Source: Ecdyonurus torrentis (lineage: Eukaryota > Arthropoda > Insecta > Ephemeroptera > Heptageniidae). Taken from it: a DNA stretch of 64,000 bases. A program made the translations under genes and the position numbers. Below the pieces are notes generated by a model. The model was not told where the DNA came from. It did not search any database and saw only the letters and a list, made by a program, of their open reading frames with translations. The stretch is from contig OX439134.1 of NCBI GenBank assembly GCA_949318235.1, positions 15,239,509-15,303,508 on the forward strand, read 5' to 3'. Shown here in pieces: positions 1 through 14,275 of this stretch. Positions within the stretch are counted from its first letter, which is position 1. Each line of letters begins with the position of its first letter.

Positions 1-723
1 GACTAGAAAACTATTTACCATACAAGAAAAAAGTTAAACTATTATATAGATTTTATACTATATACTGTAGTAATTTAAATAAATAATAAAATAATGTTAC
101 TAATTTGATATTAAAAAAAAAAAAAAAAATTGTAATTTAATTATGAAAAATGAGATGGCAGCAGTTAATACTTTTTAGCAGAAATAAAATTCTTTCAATG
201 ACAGCAATAATCCACAACAGAGGCGCTTACATCGATGTATTATGACGTCACAGAAACAACCCTAGACTTGAAGTATATTCTATATAATATATAACAACGT
301 TGCTATGCTTACGTCGACAAAAAAGTTAAAAAGGTAAAGTATATTAAATGTATATGTGCTTCGCGATCTACAAACGTGGCAAAAAAAAAAAAAAAAAAAA
401 AAAAACTACTATATCTTAGCTATATTTATATATTATATAAAGCTTTTTACCATCTATTTATACTGTAACTTTTTAGCTTAAGGTATCAAAATTCTATTAT
501 ATTTAAGTAGTACAAAATATTAAATTGACACTGAAAAAAAATATGCCAGTTACCAAGAATTCATTTCAAGTTTCTTATACATTCTGCAAAACAGTATAGG
601 AATGTGTACTGTAATTATAGTTCTAAATTTGTACTATTAACTTCTTCTTTTTTTTTCTAACTTAAAAGCTAGTTGAATATAATAGTGCTCAAAAATTTTG
701 ACCATACTTTTAAAAATGTTTAG

Positions 724-761
<38 letters not shown>

Positions 762-1751
762 ACCACTGCAATTACTTTTCAGTATTTCACGAGTCTAAGA
801 CTTTTGCTTTCAAATCCATACATGCCGTTTTATAAAAAAAAAAAAAAAAAAAAAAACTTCTTTCAATGCCTTAATTGTTTCTATACTAAGAGTTTTACCT
901 TTTATAAAATAGCAATAGGTGTTTCAATTTTTTGTTCTTTTCTTTTTTTAAGATGACAAAATTTACTTCAAAATTGATTGAACAATTATGCAGCTGGCAA
1001 AATTATTCTAGTAAAAATATGCGATTAAATACATATATTCAATTTAATGAGTTATTAATTTTTTTTTTTTTACATTTTGTCATAAAAAATGTTTTCATTA
1101 AATCATATTTTCATCGATGAATTAAAAATGTTTTTGTATGTTAGCAAATCTTTTATATCTCAAATTATTCCCATTCTGTATGCTTCTTTCCATAGCAAAG
1201 TAATATCATAATATGTATAGCAACAATAAAAAATAACCATCTTTTATAGTTTTGTTTCTTGCAATATAATTTTGAAAGCATTTTAATAATTTTTTATCTC
1301 AATATTATCTAATAAAAATATCCCTTATTTGTATTACAATTAAATCATAACACAAACTGAAAATATTATATAAGAAATATAGAGGTCAAATATTCAATAA
1401 CAGCTTATCTATTATTTTGTAAAATATTGAGATTTTTCTGTATATTTAAATTTTATCCATATAACTGTGTAAGAAGTTTGAAAATAAATCAAAAAGTATT
1501 AAGAACATGATTTGACCATTTCAAGAAGAGGCGTGACCCTTAATATCAACTTTCAACCAGCATAACTTTTTTTTTTCATTTTTTAACAAACCCACACATA
1601 ACTTTAAATTTAGAATATTTAAATGACTAAGATCAAAATTATTTATTTCTTATTTTCTTTCCAGAATTTATTTTAGCTTTTAAAATATGAATATATATTT
1701 TTATTTCTTTTTTTAAAGTTTTGATGTATAGCTCTATTATAAATACTTATA
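1..1751. other. AT-rich spacer, no gene seen
   Basis: Contains several A tracts and a TGACGTCA at 243-250 with some GC-richer bases around it (ACATCGATG, TTACGTCGAC). The 62-residue frame at 932-1120 is a low-complexity chance frame. Confidence 0.6.
726..757. repeat. Poly-A tract
   Basis: About 32 A residues; further A tracts of 20-25 lie at 380-403 and 833-856, all within 500 bp. Confidence 0.93.
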
Positions 1752-1753
1752 AG

Positions 1754-1827
<74 letters not shown>
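1752..1827. repeat. (GA)n microsatellite
   Basis: GAAA repeats pass into a long GA run with one interruption near its end. Confidence 0.95.
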
Positions 1828-1828
<1 letters not shown>

Positions 1829-4695
1829 GCATAACATATAAGAAAATATATAAACTTCATAAATAAGTAAATTTCATTTTATACATACAAACATATAATC
1901 AAGGTATTTAAGCGCCTAAAAAGTTTCTATAAAAAGGTATTACATTATGCAAATGAAGTATTAAAACATTTGTATATAAGCAGTGTAATTCATATGATAA
2001 TTATATTTAATCATTCTATATAAGAAGAAGAAGAAAAAAAGGTTTAATTTTCTTGAAAATAATTATTTTAAATAATCTAGTTTTATATATATCATAACTT
2101 TTACTTTTAAAAAAATTCAAGGTTAAAGTAACGTTTATTAAACGATGATTATTATTTGAAAATTTCTTTACTCTTGATTTCTCATACGTGTTTATATTTT
2201 TTAACTATTTGATACTTCAGCCCTCTTTTGGTAATGATGCACACTATAGCTTGGCACTACAAGTGGTTCGAAATATCCAATATTATGACTTTGCCTTATA
2301 GCAGCACGAGTGCAGTATTATAAATTTACGTTCAAACTTAATTATTGAATTAAGTTCTCAGAAAAAATATGAATAATATAAATAATTAATAATCTAGAGT
2401 ATATATTATAAAAAACGAGACAGACACATGCATTATTGAGTTTAAAAAGAATATAATTATATTTATAATGAATAATATAATTGTTATGTACAAGAGTAAA
2501 TAATTTTACGTAAATTTTGTTTAATAAAAATAAATAATGAAAAAATATATAAATAAATTTATGTTCTGGACCTCTGTAGACTTTACTATAGTCTTATATT
2601 AAATATTGTTTTATAAGAGAAAAAATTGACATAATGAAGATTTTGTTTGTATACTAATTTAAAATTGTAACTGACTGTACTGTAAAACAGTTGGGTTAAA
2701 TTGAGAGGTTTGTAGCCTGATTTTGCTCAATAAAAGCCGTTAAATATGAATTACTATTTTATTCCTCCTTAACAAATTATGAACAATTATCCAAATATTT
2801 TTTTTAATTTAAGCTTGTAAATATTTTGTAATAAGTATTAATTAATATTTTGAAGAATTGTGTATACAAAAAAAAAATAATAATAAAAAATAAAAATAAA
2901 AGTTGAAAATCGATATTTTTTTAACTACATGCCTATAGTTTATTAGTGTATTTTTAATGTTTTAACAAATTATTTGAATCCCCTTGATCCAACAGTAGAA
3001 ATGGAAGAACTGGATACCATAAATAAAACTTACCATCAATATGTATTGTCTTTTATTTTTTTTGAATTCCAATCATCAATATTACTATACTGATAACGAC
3101 AAATTGGTACCATTTACGTTGTATGTTACAAGAACTTCTAAAGCTTCTAACGCTACGCGGAATGCGGGTAGAGAGAGAGAGAGAGAGGGTTACAAATGCT
3201 ATCCCTCTAAAAGCAGGTAGGTATTTTATCATTCCTAGGAGCACCAAATTACAGTAGATGACGAAAAGTAATTTTATAAAAATAAAGACATCACAATTTA
3301 TGATAGGAGTAATCAACTAATATACTATAATTTCCACACATCATTATTCATCTAGCTCTAGAAAATACAGAGTTAAAATATATTTGAATTTTTCACATTT
3401 AAAGCTTAAATTCACCCCATAATAACTTCAGTTTTAATAACAAAAAATCATAATCAAAATGCCTTTTGTATGTACAGACAATGTGATTTAAAATTATACT
3501 ATGTCTTTGAAAATAACGTGTATTACTTTGGAGTCAATTCGTCATATGGATGCATGGTATTGTCATGAGGTAATATAGTAAAATTTTATATCACAGTGTC
3601 TGTACATAGAGAAATAAATTTCATCGCGATGCTTTTTTTTTTTTTTTTTTTTTTGTAATTGGAACTTATAATTGGGTATATTTAAGTTTTAAAAATATGA
3701 AAAAATTACACAAATCAAATTAATTGCAATAATTTATAGTAAAATAGAGTAGAAAGTTCTTTAGCTATAAAAGCAACATTAAATATGTTTCAATTTTGTT
3801 AGTTTAAATTCATTTAGAAGTCAACATTACTTTGTTAAAGAAAAATGATCCAGTGACTTTCAATGTATGAATAATTATTACTATGTTTTTTTTGTTTGTT
3901 TGTTTGTTTTTTTAGGTTATTCTAAAATTTTAATTGTGTAACATATTATATACATGGCAGGAAAAAAAGTAACAAATTTCTAGAGCAAGCAACTATCTCT
4001 AAATTAAAATATTAAATCTTGTTTATTTCATAAATTATAAGCAACTGAAAGTATTGGAGTGACTTTGATTGAACAACCAATTATCTCTGTCTTGGGACCA
4101 AATTTCAGAATTTTTAAAAATGTTGGAATAGTTCCAGTATTATTATTGGTATATTAATGACATCTAAATTTTGGAAATGAATGCCTATAAAGAAGAGGTG
4201 TTTAAAGTCACCTTAGATGTTCAAAATTATCCAAGTTGATTGCATTTGATATTATTTTATTGATATATGTTTATTTCAAAAGGTAAGATTTCTTGATTTT
4301 ACTACTATTTACCTTATTTTTTTCATAATAAATTTTAAAGTCATGCTAACATAGCAAAAAAAAAAAAAAAACAAAAACAAAAAGATAAATCAATTCAATT
4401 TAAAAATAAATATATCAACATTTGACATTGATGTTGTGAAATAAGGTAATAACTTTTTTGTTTAAATAAATGTCTTGTTACTTTTATAAATAATACTTGA
4501 TATATACATGATTTACGACTTTATTAAAATTCTGAATTATAGTCTTGCCTGTTTTTCAGTACTGTATATTGAATTGAATCGTATTATTTTTGCTATACAT
4601 TCATACAGAATAATACACCATAAACATACACTGTAATAGTCATAATAATTTATTTTATCATTTAAATTCAGTGCAAGTTTTTCTCATAATAATAA
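1828..4695. other. AT-rich spacer, no gene seen
   Basis: A slightly more complex patch lies at 2220-2335 (TTGGCACTACAAGTGG, AGCAGCACGAGTGCAG). A T run at 3632-3654 and a TTTG repeat near 3892-3912 are simple repeats. The minus-strand frame at 3053-3316 crosses a GA tract and is not credible. Confidence 0.55.
3170..3187. repeat. Short (GA)n
   Basis: Nine GA units preceded by a GC-richer ACGCTACGCGGAATGCGGG segment. Confidence 0.9.
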
Positions 4696-4801
4696 TGCTG
4701 TTCGTAAACCCTGTTCTCTGCTCCTAAAATGACGATCGCCTTTGGTTATTTAAATGGAATGTGCATTTTTTGGTGCAAGGAAACAGGGTTTACGAACAAC
4801 A
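4696..4801. mobile_element. Family 4 foldback element
   Basis: The arms TGTTCGTAAACCCTGTT (4699-4715) and AACAGGGTTTACGAACA (4782-4798) are a perfect 17-bp inverted repeat. The centre includes GACGATCGCCTTTGG, matching the copy at 57.98 kb in the same orientation. Confidence 0.83.
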
Positions 4802-6161
<1,360 letters not shown>

Positions 6162-6773
6162 TACACTCAGAAAATAAATGTTAACTCTCAACGCACAAAT
6201 AATAAGAGCATTGGTGTATTAGCCAGTATTTTGCGACGTGTATAGTGAGCACCTTTATTTACTATTTTAGACCTGACGGGGGGGAGGGGTAGAACCCTGC
6301 ATACGCTCCTGGTTTAGAGAGCACCTACGAAATACATTAGACTTGTTCGTAAAACTGTTACCTGCCCCCAACAAATGCGCAATCCCATTCAAAAAGCAGT
6401 AGGTGATCTTCACTTTTTTTTTCGTAATTCAGATCACACACACAAAATTCCAAACAAGCATATGAATTGTACGTCAAAGTTTAATTATGTATTTGCACTA
6501 AATATTCAAACTTGCAAGGCTTGTAGAGTATGATGGAAATAAAAGATACATTGCTTCTCCTCGTAAACATTAGAGTATCCGCTCTATCAATTTCACTAGT
6601 AGACAGAACCAATGCACTGGTATAAACATTCACTGGTAGAAAGCAGGCATTTTAAATACTTAATCTATACAGCATAATTTTTATAATTTTAGTTTCCCTA
6701 TGCATTATAATTTGATGCATAAACATGAATGTTTAGTGATAATGTAAGAAATGCATTATGTTTAATTTTCAGG
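6162..6773 (+). mobile_element. Family 2 element, interrupted
   Basis: Left end TACACTCAGAAAATAAATG with TCTCAACGCACAAATAATAA; right end TTAATTTTCAGGGTC. The usual interior resumes near 6460 with TTGTACGTCAAAGTTT, TTTGCACTAAATATTC, CCAATGCACTGGTAT and ATGAATGTTTAGTGATAATG. The stretch from roughly 6215 to 6455 is foreign, has a G run near 6279 and contains a truncated family 4 copy. Confidence 0.72.
6343..6412. mobile_element. Family 4 foldback element, truncated
   Basis: TTGTTCGTAAAACTGTTACC, AACAAATGCGCAATCCC and ATTCAAAAAGCAGTAGGTG follow the reverse orientation of the family for about 70 bp. The second arm is gone. It lies inside the foreign stretch that splits the family 2 copy at 6.16-6.77 kb. 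Confidence 0.6.
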
Positions 6774-6984
6774 GTCATTTTAAAAATGTTCTAAAATGAT
6801 TATATTATAAATCAAGAAAAAAAATTATTAAAACCATCCACGACCAACGTGTTTTGCAAGTTGGCGGCGGTAGCTCAGGGATAGATTTTGGCAACTTTTA
6901 GCAGGATACTCAGGAAAACAACCCTGACCCTGTCTTATTTTTTCAACAGTTAGTATAGGAATTGAATTTAAAAATATTTGTATA

Positions 6985-7135
6985 TTTGTAGCAATTCTCA
7001 CGAGAGTATGTGTAGCATAATATAGTTCAGATGTTCAGCAGAATTACTTATGTAATTACAAATTACCAATAGTTGTGCTCCACAATATTATTATTATTCA
7101 GTGCAGCCTAAATTACGTAATTTATTTTTTTGTGT
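6985..7135. mobile_element. Family 1 MITE, partial copy
   Basis: The right part reads AATAGTTGTGCTCCACAAT, ATTCAGTGCAGCCTAAATTACG and TTATTTTTTTGTGTAG. This is the reverse layout of subfamily B; the left end is not recognisable. Confidence 0.55.
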
Positions 7136-7389
7136 AGAAATCATAATTTCAAAGTCAAACTTCGTGAATAGGAGAAGGGTGCAGGTACAAACACGTTATT
7201 ATCGTAATAAATTCAATAATGAAAGTCAACAATAATTTTATATTCTTGACAGAGTAATTAAAAGGTTATGGTTGATTTACGGATGCACTTTTATTTCTTT
7301 ATTAAGCTAAAATTGCAAATTATGAGAAGCGGAAGGGGAAAAAGAAAAAAAATGAAAATTTGGTCCGACTGGTTGCCTATAATTCAGGA

Positions 7390-7392
<3 letters not shown>

Positions 7393-7426
<34 letters not shown>

Positions 7427-7547
7427 TATATGGGGATTTTTTATTTATTGTATTAACTTTTAACCATGATTTGGTTAATTAATTTGATTTTACGTTTGGT
7501 AGTCTTGATTTATTTAATTTCTAAAACAATTATTAATTTTTGTTTTT

Positions 7548-7591
<44 letters not shown>
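7393..7591. repeat. Two long poly-T tracts
   Basis: About 33 T at 7393-7425 and about 41 T at 7551-7591. They could be tails of minus-strand retroposons, but no element body was recognised. Confidence 0.85.
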
Positions 7592-7593
<2 letters not shown>

Positions 7594-8117
7594 GTTTCAT
7601 ATTTTTTCTTAATGTAAACAAAGAAACAGAAAGTTTTGAAGTAAAGAAAATTACGAAAATTACGTAAAATGGTTACGTGCTTGTAGTAAAAGTTCTAATT
7701 TCAAAAGTTTAATGCGGGTAACTGAAAAATAAATTTTTGCCTTTTAATATTTTTTTTTTTATTCAATAACATGTAATATACGAGTTTTACGGTACCTCCA
7801 GAATTTCATTCTTACGTGCTATATCAAAGCAGCCATGAAAATAACAAAGTCAGCAAATTATTGTAGAAAAAAAAGCAAATTATACTTTTGAAAAAAAAAC
7901 GTTGGAAAAAGTTTTAATTAAAAACGTTGAGGTGATGTCTTACTCTATGCAACAATATGGACAAACTTTTCTTTTTCTTGTCAATTTTCAAGTTTACTTT
8001 TCTTCTTAACTTTCATTTGTTTTCTCTCATTGCAGAAAAAAAGGAAATGAAATGAACATCACAAACAAACGTGGTAGAGAATGGTTTCATTAGCAGAGTG
8101 TGAGTGAGCGAGCGAGT

Positions 8118-8118
<1 letters not shown>

Positions 8119-8174
<56 letters not shown>
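8119..8174. repeat. (GA)n microsatellite
   Basis: Preceded by a degenerate GAGT/GAGC stretch (GTGAGTGAGCGAGCGAGTG), suggesting the pure tract grew from a tetranucleotide-like region. Confidence 0.95.
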
Positions 8175-8177
<3 letters not shown>

Positions 8178-9156
8178 TGGGTGGGGTATTATTACCCAGC
8201 ACGTGTAACGCTTTTAAGTACAGTCCTGAGCAAACAAATCACAACTTTGATATATAATCTGTTTTACTAGTTTTTTTTTCTTTTTTTATTTTAGTATACT
8301 ATTTAATATTATTTTAATACGTATATTTATATGTAAAATAATGCCAATAGAATCTGATTTTGTTATTTAACTTAATATTTTCATTGAATTTTAATAATCT
8401 TTTAACACCTTATAGAAAAATCACGATTTTCAAATAAAAAATTCTAAATAAATAAATTAACAGAAGATTAAAACAATGATAAAAAAAACGTACTGTATAA
8501 TGTAAATATATGTAGAATTTTGATTTTTTTTTACAACTGTTTCAATGGAAGTTTTTTTCTGTTAAAGAACAAAAATTTACTTTTCAATAGAACGTATTTT
8601 TATTAAATTCACAATAAATTTTTGAATATATGTAAATGTATTCAAATTCAAATTATTTTACTCTTATCAAATTTATTGCATAATAAAAAAACTTCCCTCA
8701 AGTCCGATTAATGTAACTACGTTAAAGGTAAAAAAAGGTAATTCGAATATAGAAATATGTAAGTAAAATATATAATAATATTATACATATTATGTGAATA
8801 ATACAAAATAAAAAGTGTGGGATTTGTTGGATAAAAATAAATCGAGAGTCAAAATATTTTACTTTTTCTAAAAAAGAGCATGAAAAATCATGAAAAGAAT
8901 TATTTCCACGCTATACTTTACTTCAAAAAAAAATCATGCCTACGTGTCAAAAATATAAACCTAAGTAACAAATTCTATGAGATTTTTTAAAACAATTTTT
9001 TTATCTTAAAAAACACACAATTTTTTTACGAATATTTTTTTATGGTATGAAAACTAAATCACAATATTGTACTTCCCAAAAAAAATATATAAGAAGAATG
9101 AAAAACCTTTAACTGTACTTTTTATTATACCATATAGATCTTGTATTACACAACAG

Positions 9157-9182
9157 CGAGAAAGAGAGAGAGAGAGAGAGAG
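9157..9182. repeat. Short (GA)n followed by A run
   Basis: About twelve GA units ending in eight A residues. Confidence 0.9.
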
Positions 9183-9734
9183 AAAAAAAAGGGTTGTAAA
9201 TGAAATGATGCTCAGAAAAAAGCCGCGAGCTATGTCATAAAACTGACACCTCTTTTTTTTTTTTTTTTCAAAGTTTATTTTGGGTCCAACATCTTGAGAG
9301 AGAAAAAAAAAAATATATATATATATATATAACAAAAAGTATGGACCCCGTTATTTACATTGTTACATAAGACAGATGCATCTTAACGGTATACTTAGAG
9401 TTTGAAAATTTTTGCCCTCCTACAAATGTAAACCTAGGTCAGTTTTATGTTCTCTTTTAAGCATTTAACATCGTAACACAAAATTGTGTTCCATACAGTC
9501 ATATATAAAATTAGAAATATTTTATCTCATTGCTTTGATTTTATTAAATCATTTAAACTTTTTTTTTCTATAAAAAATAGTTATATTTCAGTGGTGATTT
9601 TAATACAAGGTAAGTTTATATTTTTGTGTGAAAGTATTATTATTAATTTTAAGACGGAAAAAATGAATTACCTAATTTATGCCGTATTGAATAATTCCTT
9701 TACTCAAATATTGGTAATTTGGAAATATCATTAA

Positions 9735-9872
9735 TAGTCATGCTATATGCTATTATGCTCTAATCACTATACAATACAGCATCAATTATGATGTTATGCA
9801 TAAACGCAGCTGCATTTGAGCTAGCATAATTATTACGTCTTTTTTTTTTTTTTTTTTTTTTTTTTTGTCCGT
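9735..9872. mobile_element. Family 1 MITE, partial copy with an expanded T run in its end
   Basis: ATGTTATGCATAAACGC and TTGAGCTAGCATAATTATTACG match the right half of subfamily B. Where other copies have TATTTATTTTTG before TCCGTG, this one has about 27 T residues and then TTGTCCGTG, so a microsatellite has grown inside the inverted end. Confidence 0.7.
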
Positions 9873-10089
9873 GAATATTAATTATTATTAAAAATAAATG
9901 AATACTATTTATGGAAATATTATTATTTAATAAAATTATAAATACAATTTGTATATAGAAATTTTACACAATATTTTTCTAATTCATTTACATTGATTTC
10001 GTAAAGAAACTTTATAACTAAAACTGCAGTGTTTTTTTTTTCAATCAAATTTATTAATTCTGAAAAAAAAAAAAAAAAAAAAAAAAAAA

Positions 10090-10268
10090 AGGTTTTTAGC
10101 ATAAATAATGCTAAGTTGGAAAAGCATAAATTATTATGCTACGAAATATAATATTTTTGCTTTTTTACTTAGTTATTATGCATTATAGCATACGTTATGT
10201 TGTATAATGAATAAAAATACTGAAAAATGAGGTAGCATAATTATTACGTAATTATTTTGGTACGCATG
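10090..10268. mobile_element. Family 1 MITE copy with a poly-A expansion at its left edge
   Basis: TTAGCATAAATAATGC, TATTATGCTACGAAATA, CATTATAGCATACGTTATG and GAGGTAGCATAATTATTACG follow the subfamily A order. The left terminus has been replaced by a 28-base A tract (10063-10090). Confidence 0.65.
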
Positions 10269-11097
10269 TTTGTTTGGAAATATATATATTTTTTTTAATT
10301 CACATTATGATGCTTAAAAAGATAGAGCTCCTACGGCCTATAATGATGTCCATTTATAGCTTTTTAAGTACATAAACATTTTAGATTATCTGATATTTAA
10401 TTAGCACATTTTTAAAACTAATTAATACTAAATCAATATTGTTTACCTTATTAAATAATTTAGACATAAAGCTTTAAAAAAACAATTTTTTTGTAATAAT
10501 AAAAAAAAAAAAAAAAATGAAAGCACATCCATCGTAAAAATATTTAATACCGTACACATTTTTTAAAAATTGATTAACAGCAACAAAAAGACAAATCATA
10601 AAATTCATATATTATTATCAATTTAACAATAAATGATCATTTATAATATCATCATAATATGATTCAATAGCACTGTATTACAAAATTACTGCATTCTTAA
10701 AATAGAACCTATTTGATATAATATTATGGATCGGTATTGTATTTCCGTCATTTTGTAATAATTAATTATTTTACTATACGTTCCATATGACTTATATAAG
10801 TATACTTACATGCAATTACTTTCAATTACTTTTACAATTACACACTATTATGTGCAGTCATAATTAGCATGACTAATATAGAAAACGGAAACTATAGAAT
10901 ACATATTTCTTCATTCCTATATATTAGGTATATGTTTGCTCATACCTAATGTATATAATAACTAATTAAATATTCTTATTGTGATTGTCTACCTGTCATA
11001 TAAAACCTAGCAAGGTGAATTCATGGTTATTGAGTTTAAATAACTAATAATTACGTATGTGGATCGCATTTAATTCATATACTCGCACGAGTAAACA

Positions 11098-11199
11098 AAA
11101 TGTAATAATTATGCTATAGATCAATATTTATTCATAATAACAACATAAATTATGCTGTATTGAAAAATAATTATGCTGCACACAATAATAATATATGAG
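11098..11199. mobile_element. Family 1 MITE remnant abutting the next copy
   Basis: AATGTAATAATTATGCTATAG, TAACAACATAAATTATGC and AATAATTATGCTGCACAC are family 1 words. It has no clear ends and joins directly to the copy starting near 11.20 kb, suggesting one element landed in or beside another. Confidence 0.5.
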
Positions 11200-11412
11200 C
11201 AAAATTAAATACGTAATAATCATGCTAGTTCAATGCAGCAATATTTATGCATAACATTATAATTTATGCTATAGTGCATGGGCATTATATTGTATAATAG
11301 TAAAGTGGTTTAGCATAATTACTTATATTACAAAATAGCAACATTTGTCCTCTACAAAAATAGTGATATTTTAGTGCAGCATAAGTTACGTAATTAATTT
11401 TTTCATGTAGTA
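11200..11412. mobile_element. Family 1 MITE copy, reverse orientation, subfamily B
   Basis: It reads AAATACGTAATAATCATGC, CAATATTTATGCATAAC, then TTACAAAATAGCAACATTTG and TGCAGCATAAGTTACG with TTTTTTCATGTAG at the end. The same order in reverse is seen in the copy at 59.93 kb. Terminal bases are decayed. Confidence 0.7.
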
Positions 11413-12065
11413 AAGTTTAATTTTTTATGCAAAAACAAGCAAGACTTGTATGGTAAATAATCATAAATGACAATTTCATTTGTCAGCGCTCTATATCGTA
11501 ATTTTTATTGTATATTCTGCAATAGCATACTTTCCAGCATTTTTAAATGTGTTGATAAAATCTTCAATATTATTACAACTGTATAATTTTTTTAAGTAAC
11601 TTTACTAATTAGTTTTATATAAAAAAAGTAGCCTTTAACCTTTAGTATTATTCAGGATCTATTTTGTTTTAAATAATATTTTAATGGTCATTCTGAAATT
11701 CATTTATATATTTTTATTCTATGAATAACTATTTTATAAAATTCTATGCCAAATGTAAATAATAACTTTAAATTACTAACAAAGCATTTAATTTTAAATT
11801 AATTCAACATGTGAAAAACAATTTAGCACGCATTAAAATAATATTTCGATTATGAGAGCAAAAGAATTTTTAAAATTCAAATATTTGATCAACAAATTAT
11901 ATACATTTTTGGGTAAAGTTTTTTAAAAATAAAGAATTGCAAACAATTTAACAAGTTTTTATAATTTTTTTGTAGTTAAATAAATGAATATTGAAATTTT
12001 ATGAATTAAAAAAAAAAATCCACAATTTAAACAAAAATTTAGGACATTTATTTAAAATAACAGAG

Positions 12066-12105
12066 AATTATATAAAATTTACTATATAGTAAATTTTATA
12101 TAATT
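12066..12105. repeat. Perfect 40-bp palindrome
   Basis: Twenty bases (AATTATATAAAATTTACTAT) are followed immediately by their exact reverse complement with no spacer. The bases just outside do not pair. It could extrude as a cruciform; no function is visible. Confidence 0.9.
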
Positions 12106-12283
12106 TACATACAAAAAAAAAGTAGTAAAATTTGGCTTGTTTATTTAACCATAGTACGGAAATATTAAAAAGTTGTTTTCGCATTCATTTTGCGTCAAAA
12201 ACATGTCATTTGTCATGATATGCGGAGCGTGATACTTTCCCTATATTGATCTTATATACAAAATACGATGACTGTATATGGTT

Positions 12284-12317
12284 TATATATATAGGGGTGT
12301 CACCCCTTATATATATA
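12284..12317. repeat. Near-perfect hairpin with GGGGTG/CACCCC core
   Basis: TATATATATAGGGGTG is followed by a single T and then CACCCCTTATATATATA; only one base bulges. The core resembles the TATAGGGTG/CACCCTATA ends of family 3 joined head to head, so it may be an internally deleted remnant, but this is a guess from about nine bases. Confidence 0.7.
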
Positions 12318-12707
12318 GAACATATTATATACATAAGATTCTTGGGCGGGGTCCAAAAATATTCTCTTTAGAACAATCAAAACAAACATGGCGACTAAAT
12401 ATAGGTCACATGCGAGAATAAAAAAATAAATGTTTTTAATTTGTGTTTTGCAATCATTGTATACTTATGGACTTTATAAAAATTATCTTTGTAAACACTA
12501 TAGTTTGTTATTACGTGTGCTTTTTTAAAATAAATGAAGACTAGCGTCACTTTGGGGTAGGGTTTATTATCATGTAAGTGTACAGTTTTGGTAAAATAAT
12601 TCAATTTTTGAAATTTCGTGCGTATTTTCTACATTAAAATTAAAGAAAAAATAATGTGATATATTTAAAAGCGTATATAAAAGTTATTCGCTCATTCATT
12701 TCTTTAC

Positions 12708-12714
12708 GAGAGAG

Positions 12715-12745
<31 letters not shown>

Positions 12746-12751
12746 GAGAGG
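12708..12751. repeat. (GA)n with GAAA interruptions
   Basis: GA and GAAA units alternate before a pure GA run. Confidence 0.92.
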
Positions 12752-13581
12752 AAGAAATCAATAATATACGATATCGTTAAATACTTTTGATTATTCTGAA
12801 TTATATAAATATTTAACCTCTATTTTTATATTCAATAAATCAATATTTAAGCAGTTATTACAATGTAAACCAAATACGTATATTTTTATTAATTAACTTT
12901 GTTGAAATCACTTTTTTAATAAAGAACAAGTCATAAACATTATTTTAATTAACGTAAATGCTGTTTTGAAAAAGTATCATATGCTATAAATAAACATCAA
13001 AATAAAAACTATTAAGTATTTTAAATATTTCAATTAATACTTACATTAAGATATTTAAAAATTTCAAAAACTTATCTAACATCAACGTAATATTTTGTTT
13101 ATGTTTTATAAACAAATAAGGAACCTAGGATTAAAATCACAGTATATATTTTTTTAACATCAGATTTCTATTTCAATAGCAATGCACCAAGATATTTACG
13201 ATTTAAAAATATAGATGTCTTCAGTTAATTTAAAGAAAAAAAAGTGATCAATTTTTATATCCTATATAACGATATATAAGTGATAAAAAAAATGGGAAGT
13301 ATTTTTATATTTTCTTAGAAATAGTTTAAAATTTCATGTTATATTTAAGATAAAATATTATGTTAAAAGTTATATGTAAAGTAAAATGGAATCCAAAGTC
13401 GTAATTCTTGGAACGTTTTCTTATTAATATAAGTTGTTCAGCCATTTCTTCATTTCAAAATGTTGTATATAGATATGAAGTACTTGACTTGTATTTTATA
13501 TATTTTTACTATGATTTAAATTCTTCTTTAAATTTAAAAAAAAAAACGTTGGGCAGTAAATTTAGACAATGAGATTTTATG

Positions 13582-13585
13582 AAGA

Positions 13586-13630
<45 letters not shown>
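13582..13630. repeat. (GA)n microsatellite
   Basis: Pure GA with a single T interruption near 13600. Confidence 0.95.
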
Positions 13631-13633
<3 letters not shown>

Positions 13634-14107
13634 CAAAATATTACTTCAACATTACCATGTAGAAAAATGTTACATTACTTCGTTTAAATATTTTGCATTT
13701 TTCTAATGTTTAAATATTTCTATGGTATAAAACTTTCGTTTCAAAAGCTAGCCGAGAAACTTATTCTGTTCATTTTCACTAATTTAGAGATCATGACTAT
13801 ACGTAAACAGCACATGATACGGTACAAAAAATTACGCCAGTTACGTACGTAATATATAATGTATATACACGTGTATGTATATATATGTTGTAAATAATAA
13901 TTATAAGGTTTGTTAGCATAAATATTGATATAGCATATGACATTGAATCTAATAACAACAACATAATAATAAATAACATAATAACTATGACAACAAGGAA
14001 GGGTAAGATTGTTTGTTTGTCTTTTATTGCATATTCTGAAAGAGAAAATCATCCTGAATCGATTGATGTGACATTTTTGTATTATTAATTAATTTATAAA
14101 AATATTT

Positions 14108-14275
14108 ATATGACGTCACGGACGGAAACTTTTGCATGGACGTGCACGTTAAAGTTACCGTCATATTGCGATTTTGAAAAGGTAATTAAAAATATTTAAT
14201 GAACTTAAAAATTAGAAAATCGCACATCAATCAAATCACTACGATGCCTTTTACTATAGAATATGCTATCAAAAT
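14108..14275 (+). repeat. TGACGTCA hairpin repeat, copy 1
   Basis: ATATGACG at 14108-14115 is mirrored by CGTCATAT at 14159-14166, with AAACTTTT / TTAAAGTTACC inside. Downstream TTAATGAACTTAAAAATTAG, CGCACATCAATCAA and ATAGAATATGCTATC align with copy 2 at 40.4 kb. The centre holds GGACGTGCACG. Confidence 0.68.

Larger units (their letters stand above)
6774..9734. other. AT-rich spacer, no gene seen
   Basis: A GC-richer patch at 6860-6945 begins GGCGGCGGTAGCTCAGG, which looks like the start of a tRNA (box A), but no box B follows. Remainder is SSRs, T tracts and a partial family 1 copy. Confidence 0.45.

Noticed and set aside
6864..6945. tRNA gene starting GGCGGTAGCTCAGGGATAG
   Set aside because: Only a box A-like start is present. 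No box B, no anticodon arm and no closing acceptor stem could be drawn.
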